Source: an uncultured Clostridia bacterium (GTDB taxonomy: Bacteria > Bacillota > Clostridia > Christensenellales > CAG-917). From it: DNA of 7,577 nt. How positions within the stretch are numbered: the stretch's first letter is position 1; every line of letters starts with the position of its first letter. The DNA lies in contig CALGEU010000247.1 in NCBI GenBank assembly GCA_937881285.1, positions 1 through 7,577 of the forward strand, in the 5' to 3' direction. Shown here in pieces: positions 1-4,733 of the stretch. The position numbers and the translations under genes were made by a program. The notes beneath the pieces were generated by a model. It worked only from the letters and a program-made list of their open reading frames with translations, ran no database searches and was not told the DNA's origin.

Positions 1-1011
1 GTGCTCGTTCCCACGTTCACACCGCCGCACAAAAGTGCGGGATTTTTGGATTTTGTCACACGTTGCAAACTTCTCGAAGTTGCGTTTGACGGATTGAATT
101 TCGTCATAGACGACATCGAAAGCGTGCGCGGAAAGGACAATTACAGCGCACTGACGTTGCCTGTTCTCAAAGAAAAATACGGTGATATCGTTTATCTCAT
201 AGGCGGCGACAGTCTCGAATACTTCGATACGTGGTATCATCCCGAAAAGATTCTTGAAACTTGTCCCGTGGCGGTTTGCGGACGAGAAGGTTTCGACGAC
301 GTAAAAACGAGAGTCGCCGCATTGCAGCAAAAATTCGGCGGTGAATTTATTCTCATAGATTACACGGGAAAAGACGTTTCTTCGTCCGTCGTAAGGGCAA
401 AACTTCTCATGGGGGACAAATGCGACGAGATTGACGAAAAAGTGCAATCCGCAATAGACGAACTCGGACTTTTCAAAGAGTATTCGGATATGGCAACGCG
501 CCTTAAATCTTATCAGAGCGACGAACTTTTTGCACATAGCAAAGCGGTTGTGTTGACGGCAATGGAACTTAATTCCCGTCATAATCTCAAACAGGACTTC
601 ACAAAGACGTTTCTTGCATGCTTTTTGCACGACAATGCAAAGCAACGTCCGTCCGTTGACGGTTTGAACGTGCCCGAAGACGCCATAGGAACGCCCGTAT
701 TGCATCAGTTTTTGGGTGCGGAGAAGGCAAGACGAGATTTCGGGATACAGGACGAAGACGTGCTTGACGCAATTCGTTACCATACGACTGCGAAAGCAAA
801 TATGACGATGCTTGAAAAACTCGTGTACACGGCGGATAGTCTGTCATTTGACAGGACTTACGAACCTATTCCGAAAATCAGAGAGATTGCGATGCGCAAT
901 TTTGACGAAGGTTTCAAAGCGGTGCTTAAATACACGTACGACAAGGTCATGAAAAGCGGGAAGCCAATGCACCCGATGACGCAAGAAGCAGTCGATTATT
1001 ATCTGAACTGA
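1..1011 (+). CDS. nadD: NadD-YqeK fusion (nicotinate-nucleotide adenylyltransferase + HD phosphohydrolase), 5' partial
   Basis: The visible 336 residues join two enzymes. Residues 1-160 are the bulk of NadD, which adenylates nicotinate mononucleotide in cytosolic NAD synthesis: PPHK at 8-11, IGGDSLEYFDTW at 67-78 and the SSSVVR motif at 127-132 match the family. The GTG at position 1 is not the real start: NadD normally has about 34 residues before PPHK carrying the GxFxPxHxGH nucleotide-binding site, so roughly 100 bases lie upstream of the window. Residues about 170-336 are a YqeK-type HD domain (a family with Ap4A hydrolase members): H179, the HD pair H210-D211, H235, H261 in HTT, and D279 in YTADS followed by DR. 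NadD and YqeK are usually separate adjacent genes; here they are one frame with a short linker. rsfS follows, the usual order. HD-domain substrate is inferred from family only. Confidence 0.93.
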   Translation: MLVPTFTPPHKSAGFLDFVTRCKLLEVAFDGLNFVIDDIESVRGKDNYSALTLPVLKEKYGDIVYLIGGDSLEYFDTWYHPEKILETCPVAVCGREGFDDVKTRVAALQQKFGGEFILIDYTGKDVSSSVVRAKLLMGDKCDEIDEKVQSAIDELGLFKEYSDMATRLKSYQSDELFAHSKAVVLTAMELNSRHNLKQDFTKTFLACFLHDNAKQRPSVDGLNVPEDAIGTPVLHQFLGAEKARRDFGIQDEDVLDAIRYHTTAKANMTMLEKLVYTADSLSFDRTYEPIPKIREIAMRNFDEGFKAVLKYTYDKVMKSGKPMHPMTQEAVDYYLN

Positions 1012-1046
1012 CCTATCCGTTCTTGCCGAATTTTTCTCAAAGATTA

Positions 1047-1075
1047 TTGCAAAAACGGCAAATTGACGTCATAAT
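1047..1075 (+). promoter_or_regulatory. candidate sigma-A promoter, upstream of two
   Basis: TTGCAA (1047-1052), a 17-base spacer and CATAAT (1070-1075) give four and five matches to the housekeeping -35 and -10. It lies in the nadD-yqeK/rsfS gap, ahead of a second and better candidate. It may be chance in AT-rich DNA. Confidence 0.3.
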
Positions 1076-1089
1076 GCGGAAAATCACCG

Positions 1090-1118
1090 TTGAAAAACGA
1101 CGAAATGCGTGTTATCAT
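1090..1118 (+). promoter_or_regulatory. candidate sigma-A promoter for rsfS
   Basis: TTGAAA (1090-1095), exactly 17 bases, then TATCAT (1113-1118), which runs on as TATCATAAT. The same -10 sequence and spacing recur in front of the FMN riboswitch at 2089-2117, which strengthens the call. Transcription would start near 1125 and leave a leader of about 60 bases before rsfS. rsfS may also be reached by read-through from nadD-yqeK, since no terminator is seen between them. Confidence 0.55.
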
Positions 1119-1184
1119 AATGATAGAGAATGACCAATCGCGTTCTTCACACAATAAAATGTACAAAAGACAAAAGGAGACCTT

Positions 1185-1550
1185 ATGGAACCTGTTGAAA
1201 TGAAAGATATAATTTGTCGCGAACTCGACGAGCATAAAGCGGTGGATATAACCGTGCTCGATGTTGCTCACCTTACCGTGCTCACCGATTTTTTTATTAT
1301 CTGCACGGCAAAGAGCAACAAGCAAGTGAAAGCACTTGCGGAATTCGTTGATGAAAAAATGGCTGAAAACGGCGTTGAACCCACGCATACGGACGGCATA
1401 GGCGAAGGCAAATGGGCTGTTCTCGATTACGGCGGAGTTATCGTGCATATCTTCAACGACGAGACGAGAATGTTCTATTGTCTTGAAAAACTCTGGGCGG
1501 ACGGACAGAACATGACGAAATACGTCGGCGAAAAGAAAGAAAACAAATAA
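1185..1550 (+). CDS. rsfS: Ribosomal silencing factor RsfS (Iojap/YbeB family)
   Basis: A 121-residue protein, the usual length of the family. RsfS binds ribosomal protein uL14 on the 50S subunit and blocks joining to 30S, damping translation when nutrients are short. The sequence shows the family pattern throughout: DITVLDV at about 21-27, LTDFFIICTAKSNKQVKA at about 33-50, GEGKWAVLDYGGVIVHIF at about 72-89, then the ETRMFYCLEKLW block near the C-terminus. The start is set by a strong AAGGAGA at 1174-1180, five bases before the ATG. The gene follows nadD-yqeK as in most Firmicutes and ends before a shared terminator at 1650-1678. A small hairpin (GCCGA/TCGGC, 1558-1571) just after the stop lacks a T tract and is probably unimportant. 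Confidence 0.96.
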   Translation: MEPVEMKDIICRELDEHKAVDITVLDVAHLTVLTDFFIICTAKSNKQVKALAEFVDEKMAENGVEPTHTDGIGEGKWAVLDYGGVIVHIFNDETRMFYCLEKLWADGQNMTKYVGEKKENK

Positions 1551-1649
1551 TAAATGCGCCGAACAATCGGCATATCGCGTCAAGCGCAAATATTGCCGTT
1601 TCTATACCGATTTGCTGATTCTGTCAAACAAACACGAATAACAATGCTT

Positions 1650-1678
1650 AAAAGTCACAGTCTTTCTGTGACTTTTTT
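1650..1678. terminator. convergent (bidirectional) intrinsic terminator
   Basis: A perfect 11-bp inverted repeat, AAAAGTCACAG (1650-1660) and CTGTGACTTTT (1666-1676), encloses a 5-base loop. On the plus strand it is followed by a run of six T (1673-1678), so it should end rsfS transcripts well. Read on the minus strand the T run is only four bases, so it is weaker for the opposing gene, whose TGA stop (1657-1655) lies inside the stem. Confidence 0.88.
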
Positions 1679-2068
1679 GTATAACGCCATTTTTTGCGCG
1701 TCTGTCATTTCTGCTTTGATTTTTGTGTAAACGTCTATGTCGGTCGATATTATCGCATTGCCGTTTATCGCACTTTCGATTGCGGATTTTATCTCTTCGA
1801 TATATCCGTCGCGTTCGCTTTTGAGATAAAACGGTTCGAGTATGACGGCAACGACGCAGACGTTCTCGACAAAGAAGCATCTTGCGCCGACGACTTTTTC
1901 TTGCATAAGCGCGATAGAAGTCGCTTTTTCGGTCACGTCGTCAGAAACTATTTGAACGGCTTTTTGAATACCGTCCGGTTTTGCAATGGGGAGCACGATG
2001 TCATAATCGCCGGGTTTGATGATTTCTTGTTGCATACGACGATTATGTGCAAAAATCGAAAAATTCAT
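1655..2068 (-). CDS. hypothetical protein, weakly YhcN/YlaJ-like
   Basis: I do not firmly recognise this 137-residue protein. It appears to be a real gene: its codon use (ATC, GTC, GAC, GCG, AAA, GAA) matches the flanking genes, whereas the opposite-strand frame is full of Cys, Phe and Arg as a shadow would be. The C-terminal half has an order resembling YhcN/YlaJ sporulation lipoproteins: a CVVAVILEP beta strand, a helix EEIKSAIESAI, then ISTDIDVYTKIKAE, like the VxVTxDPDxxxRI region. It has no lipobox, signal peptide or membrane helix, which that family normally has, so this may be a divergent or N-terminally reduced relative. The start is uncertain: ATG at 2068 is chosen; TTG at 2095 would overlap the -35 of the riboswitch promoter, and ATG at 2035 is also possible. 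None has a clear Shine-Dalgarno. It is divergent from the riboswitch operon and convergent with rsfS. Confidence 0.68.
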   Translation of the reverse strand: MNFSIFAHNRRMQQEIIKPGDYDIVLPIAKPDGIQKAVQIVSDDVTEKATSIALMQEKVVGARCFFVENVCVVAVILEPFYLKSERDGYIEEIKSAIESAINGNAIISTDIDVYTKIKAEMTDAQKMALYKKVTERL

Positions 2069-2088
2069 ACGACAGTCTATTTTTGCAC

Positions 2089-2117
2089 TTGACAACGCGA
2101 CGTAAGGCTATTATCAT
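2089..2117 (+). promoter_or_regulatory. sigma-A promoter of the FMN riboswitch operon
   Basis: A perfect TTGACA (2089-2094), 17 bases, then TATCAT (2112-2117). The expected start, about seven bases downstream, falls at the first paired base of the aptamer (about 2124), so promoter and riboswitch positions support each other. The -10 sits in a near-palindrome (TATTAT-C-ATAATA, 2109-2121) that may also serve the minus-strand gene. Confidence 0.85.
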
Positions 2118-2123
2118 AATAAA

Positions 2124-2236
2124 TGCTTCGGGGCGATGTGCAAATCATCACCGGCGGTATAGTCCGCGAACACGCATAAGGCGTGCCGACAAGGTGCAAT
2201 TCCTTGACCGACGGTAAAGTCCGGATGGAAGAAGCG
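2124..2236 (+). ncRNA. FMN riboswitch aptamer (RFN element)
   Basis: The leader matches the RFN consensus closely. P1 is GCTTC (2125-2129) with GAAGC (2231-2235). P2 is GATG/CATC (2135-2138, 2146-2149). A hairpin arm is CACGC/GCGTG (2171-2175, 2181-2185). A further arm is AAGG/CCTT (2191-2194, 2202-2205). The near-invariant segments ACCGGCGGTATAGTCCGCGA (from 2150) and ACCGACGGTAAAGTCCGGAT (from 2207) are present, and the AAGAAG that closes the element follows. The aptamer binds flavin mononucleotide. With the terminator that follows, binding should switch transcription off. The downstream RibU-like gene is a classic target. Confidence 0.97.
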
Positions 2237-2257
2237 ACATAATCACGTTTGTTATGT

Positions 2258-2284
2258 TTGCGCCCTTGAAGGCGCAATTTTTTT
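2258..2284 (+). terminator. intrinsic terminator of the FMN riboswitch expression platform
   Basis: TTGCGCC (2258-2264) and GGCGCAA (2271-2277) form a perfect 7-bp stem with loop CTTGAA, followed by seven T (2278-2284). It lies between the aptamer and the start codon, the normal position for attenuation. A competing fold can be drawn: GCGACATAA (2234-2242) pairs with TTATGT (2252-2257) and, after one bulged base, with TGC (2259-2261). That takes bases from both P1 and the terminator, as an antiterminator should. Confidence 0.93.
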
Positions 2285-2323
2285 ATACCGACTTAATACG
2301 GCAAATCTTATAAGAGTTGCGCC

Positions 2324-2330
2324 AAAGGAG
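2324..2330 (+). promoter_or_regulatory. ribosome binding site deciding the ATG at 2335
   Basis: AAAGGAG ends four bases before ATG 2335. It rules out the in-frame TTG at 2317, which lies upstream of it. It directly abuts TTGCGCC (2317-2323), a second copy of the riboswitch terminator's 5' arm. Confidence 0.8.
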
Positions 2331-2334
2331 AAAA

Positions 2335-3609
2335 ATGAGCAAAACGAAAGGCGAAAAACGACTCAAAAACGACGTTTCGACCACAGCAGAGAAAACGGAC
2401 GGAAAAGCGGAAATAAAAGCGGCTTTTGCAAAATTCCGCAATCCGAAATTTTCGACCGCGTATATCGCAAAAATGGCAATTCTCACGGCAATCGCGTTTA
2501 TCCTGTACGCCTTTGCAAAATTCAATTTGCCGTTTATGTTCCCGAGTTTTCTCGAAATTCAGATAAGTGAACTTCCTGCGTTGCTAGCAGGCTTTTCTAT
2601 GGGGCCGATAAGTGCATGCATAATAATTGTTTTCAAATGTGTGCTCAAATTTGCAACGACTGGGTCTATCACTGGTTTTGCAGGTGAAGCGACAGATATT
2701 TTGTTGGGAATCTGTTTTGTGCTCCCAGCATCGCTTATTTATCATTTTCATAAGGACAAAAAACATGCGATAATTGGCTTGTGTATCGGTAGTGTGCTTT
2801 TGACTTTAATGGCACTGCTTGTAAATAGGTTTATATCCATACCAATGTACTCAAAACTATTTGGATTTGAAGGTATAGTAAAAATGGTGGCAGCACTTTA
2901 CAAAAATGTCACTGAGAATAATTTTTACACATATTATTTGTTGCTTGGAGTGTTGCCTTTTAATGTTTTAAGATGTACAATAGTAAGCATTATAACGCTT
3001 GTATTGTACAAGCGTTTGAGTAAAATACTGCACTGGGACGGCACGAGCATGAAAAAAGACGACGTTTTCGGCGTTCACAAAGTCAAGTCGGTTGATGAAA
3101 CCTACGCGCTTGCGAAGAAAGTCGCGGATACACTTGACGGCGGAGAAGTTTTGTTGCTCGACGGAGATTTGGGCGCAGGCAAGACCACGTTCACCAAAGG
3201 ACTTGCAAAGGCACTCGGAGTCAAAGAAGAAGTTACGAGCCCGACGTTTACCATTCTCAACGTGTATGAAGACGGAAGACTCAAACTCAATCATCTCGAC
3301 ATGTACAGAGTGGAAAGTTCGGACGAACTCGCAGAACTCGGCATAGAAGAGTGCTTCGACGAAGACGCGTTGACGGTTATCGAATGGAACAAATTCGAAC
3401 ATTTCGACGGAAAAGTCATAAAAATATCCGTAAAAACACTCGGCGAAACGGAAAGAGAATACGATATTTCTCTTCAGCAGGACGAAAACGGCAAAACGGT
3501 TTCGGATGTCGATGCCGAAGCGGTCGAAGCGGATGAAAAGAAATCGGACGACGTAAACGGCGATAAAACAGGAAACGAAAGCGCCGTTGACGGCGAAAAC
3601 AACGATTGA
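2335..3609 (+). CDS. RibU-TsaE fusion: riboflavin ECF transporter S-component + tRNA t6A ATPase
   Basis: One 424-residue frame encodes two proteins normally separate. Residues 1-43 are a charged cytosolic extension. Residues 44-232 are a membrane domain like RibU, the riboflavin-binding S-component that works with the shared ECF module: LEIQISELPALLAGFSMGP at 73-91, FAGEATDILLGICFVLPA at 115-132, and SIPMY at 168-172 fit the family. Residues about 245-382 are TsaE, the ATPase acting with TsaB/TsaD in threonylcarbamoylation of A37 in ANN-reading tRNAs: Walker A GDLGAGKTT at 277-285, TSPTF at 301-305, HLDMYR at 320-325, EW at 350-351. Residues 385-424 are an acidic, probably disordered tail. 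RibU has six helices with both ends in the cytosol, so TsaE would sit on the correct side. An internal ATG at 3049 (residue 239) could yield free TsaE, but lacks a clear Shine-Dalgarno. The gene is controlled by the FMN riboswitch. Bases 2590-3030 have unusual composition. Domain calls are secure; joint function is inference. Confidence 0.93.
   Translation: MSKTKGEKRLKNDVSTTAEKTDGKAEIKAAFAKFRNPKFSTAYIAKMAILTAIAFILYAFAKFNLPFMFPSFLEIQISELPALLAGFSMGPISACIIIVFKCVLKFATTGSITGFAGEATDILLGICFVLPASLIYHFHKDKKHAIIGLCIGSVLLTLMALLVNRFISIPMYSKLFGFEGIVKMVAALYKNVTENNFYTYYLLLGVLPFNVLRCTIVSIITLVLYKRLSKILHWDGTSMKKDDVFGVHKVKSVDETYALAKKVADTLDGGEVLLLDGDLGAGKTTFTKGLAKALGVKEEVTSPTFTILNVYEDGRLKLNHLDMYRVESSDELAELGIEECFDEDALTVIEWNKFEHFDGKVIKISVKTLGETEREYDISLQQDENGKTVSDVDAEAVEADEKKSDDVNGDKTGNESAVDGENND
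2994..3016. repeat. perfect 10-bp inverted repeat at the RibU/TsaE border
   Basis: AACGCTTGTA (2994-3003) and TACAAGCGTT (3007-3016) pair perfectly around a 3-base loop, TTG. It lies in the coding region for the last RibU helix (about residues 220-228), just before the domain junction and near the point where base composition returns to normal. No T tract follows, so it is not a typical terminator. Confidence 0.8.
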
Positions 3610-3641
3610 AACGGAAATATAAACGAAAACAAAGGCAGATT

Positions 3642-4220
3642 ATGAACATTCTTGCGATTGACACAACTTCAACGGGACTCAGCATTGCGCTCGTCAAAAA
3701 CGGAGAGATATTTTCCTATACGAAAGAAATCGGCAAAAGCGGTCACAGCGCGACTTTGATGCCGAGCGTAAAAGCAATGCTCGACGAACACGAAGTCGAC
3801 GTAAACGATGTTGACGTCATAGGAGTCGTTGTGGGGCCCGGTTCGTTTACGGGTATTCGCATAGGTGTGTCTGCAATGACCGCGCTTGCATTTGCAACCG
3901 ATGCAAAACGCATCGCAATCACGGCATTTGAACTCATTGCATACAATAGACGAGATTGTATTGCCGGCGTTGACGCAGGACACGGCAACTTGTATCTTGC
4001 AGAGTGCCAAGACGGCAAAGTCGTGAAGCAATCATTTGTCGAAAAAGGACAATCCGATTGTTTAGATGCCGCAAAAATCGATTTTGAACCGCTTGCAAGC
4101 GTTGACGAAACGCTTGCGAAAGTGGCAATTCAAAAGGTAAACGACAAAGAATTCGTGAGTGTGTTCGAGCCGTTTTATATGAGAAAATCGCAAGCGGAGA
4201 GAGAAAAAGATGAAGTTTGA
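3642..4220 (+). CDS. tsaB: TsaB, t6A synthesis subunit
   Basis: A 192-residue ASKHA-fold protein. TsaB is the non-catalytic partner that dimerises with TsaD and is bound by TsaE in the t6A complex. Seen: MNILAIDTTSTGLSIAL at the N-terminus, HSATLMP at 35-41, the GPGSFTGIRIG signature at 65-75, and the terminal PFYMRKSQAE at 177-186. The start is ATG 3642, which gives the canonical N-terminus; an in-frame TTG at 3606 overlaps the previous stop and would add a basic leader unlike the family. The ribosome site AAAGGCAG (3631-3638) is mediocre, suggesting coupling to the gene 32 bases upstream. It is somewhat shorter than many TsaB proteins (about 210-240), mainly in the C-terminal half. It has DAGHGNLY at 111-118 where many have DARRGEVY. 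It overlaps rimI by 11 bases. Confidence 0.95.
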   Translation: MNILAIDTTSTGLSIALVKNGEIFSYTKEIGKSGHSATLMPSVKAMLDEHEVDVNDVDVIGVVVGPGSFTGIRIGVSAMTALAFATDAKRIAITAFELIAYNRRDCIAGVDAGHGNLYLAECQDGKVVKQSFVEKGQSDCLDAAKIDFEPLASVDETLAKVAIQKVNDKEFVSVFEPFYMRKSQAEREKDEV

Positions 4221-4641
4221 GCCGCTTCGATACGAACATCTGAGACAAATGGCGGAAATCGAACGCGAAGCGTTTGACCAACCTTGGAGCGAGCGTATGT
4301 TCATTCCCGAAGTAGAAGACGAAAACGCCTACTATCTCGTGGGAACTCGCGGCGACGAAGTGGTGTGTTACGGCGGCTTTCACAAAGTGCTTGACGAAGC
4401 GCATATCACGAATATAGCCGTGAAAGCAGGCAATCGCGGAAAAGGAATCGGCACGCTTTTGATGGCGGAACTCATCTCTCGTGCAAGGCTTCTCGGCATA
4501 AAATATATGACGCTCGAAGTCAAGGACGGCAACGTGCCTGCAATCGCGCTGTATAAGAGTTTCGGCTTTACGGTCGAAGGCGTGAGACCGAGATATTACA
4601 ACAATCAATACGACGCGCTGATAATGTGGCTTTCTTTGTAA
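4210..4641 (+). CDS. rimI: RimI-family N-acetyltransferase (GNAT)
   Basis: A 143-residue GNAT protein. RimI acetylates the N-terminal amine of ribosomal protein bS18 and sometimes others, using acetyl-CoA. The acetyl-CoA loop is RGKGIGT at 77-83 after the strand ITNIAV. E103 in TLEVKD and Y115 in ALYKSFGF correspond to the catalytic pair known from Salmonella RimI. N108 and the end RPRYYNNQYDALIMW at 127-141 match the family's YYxxxxEDAxxM. GGAG at 4196-4199 precedes the ATG by ten bases, and the start lies inside the end of tsaB, so translation is probably coupled. The tsaE-tsaB-rimI order is standard and supports the assignment. The true substrate cannot be read from the sequence. Confidence 0.93.
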   Translation: MKFEPLRYEHLRQMAEIEREAFDQPWSERMFIPEVEDENAYYLVGTRGDEVVCYGGFHKVLDEAHITNIAVKAGNRGKGIGTLLMAELISRARLLGIKYMTLEVKDGNVPAIALYKSFGFTVEGVRPRYYNNQYDALIMWLSL

Positions 4642-4658
4642 GAGACTTTTATCTCTTA
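4639..4658 (+). repeat. hairpin over the rimI stop codon
   Basis: TAAGAGA (4639-4645) and TCTCTTA (4652-4658) form a perfect 7-bp inverted repeat with a 6-base loop, starting at the rimI stop codon. It is AT-rich and has no T tract after it, so it is a doubtful terminator. It could protect the operon's 3' end or only partly reduce read-through into the hydrolase gene. Confidence 0.5.
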
Positions 4659-4683
4659 TATCGAGACGAACGCATATATAAGT

Positions 4684-4713
4684 TTCAAATATAGGCGGCA
4701 AAACCGTTATAAA
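4684..4713 (+). promoter_or_regulatory. weak candidate promoter for the hydrolase gene
   Basis: TTCAAA (4684-4689), 18 bases, then TATAAA (4708-4713): four and five matches to consensus. The transcript would begin near 4720, leaving only about 14 bases before the TTG start. Read-through from rimI is the alternative. Confidence 0.3.
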
Positions 4714-4721
4714 CTAAAAAC

Positions 4722-4727
4722 AAGGGG
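4722..4727 (+). promoter_or_regulatory. ribosome binding site supporting a TTG start at 4734
   Basis: AAGGGG lies six bases before TTG 4734. No in-frame ATG with a comparable site exists before the conserved fold begins, so the non-standard start is favoured. Confidence 0.7.
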
Positions 4728-4733
4728 AAAATC

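Noticed and set aside
1..3. GTG at base 1 as the true start of the NadD fusion
   Set aside because: It begins in the middle of the NadD fold, about 34 residues after the family's N-terminus; the gene is cut by the window edge.
1023..1061. TTGCCG/CGGCAA inverted repeat after nadD-yqeK as a terminator
   Set aside because: Large loop, bulge and no T tract after it.
1694..2092. Plus-strand frame of 132 codons opposite the minus-strand gene
   Set aside because: Product is rich in Cys, Phe and Arg with no family pattern; codon use favours the minus strand.
2317..2334. TTG at 2317 as start of the RibU-TsaE gene
   Set aside because: It precedes the strong AAAGGAG at 2324-2330, which serves ATG 2335.
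3049..3609. TsaE as a separate gene from ATG 3049
   Set aside because: The frame is continuous with RibU, there is no stop between, and the ATG lacks a good ribosome site. Kept only as a possible internal start.
3606..3641. TTG at 3606 as tsaB start
   Set aside because: It overlaps the preceding stop and adds a Lys/Arg-rich leader absent from TsaB; ATG 3642 gives the canonical N-terminus.
3934..4701. Long minus-strand frame across tsaB and rimI
   Set aside because: Arg/His/Cys/Phe-rich shadow of two well-recognised plus-strand genes.
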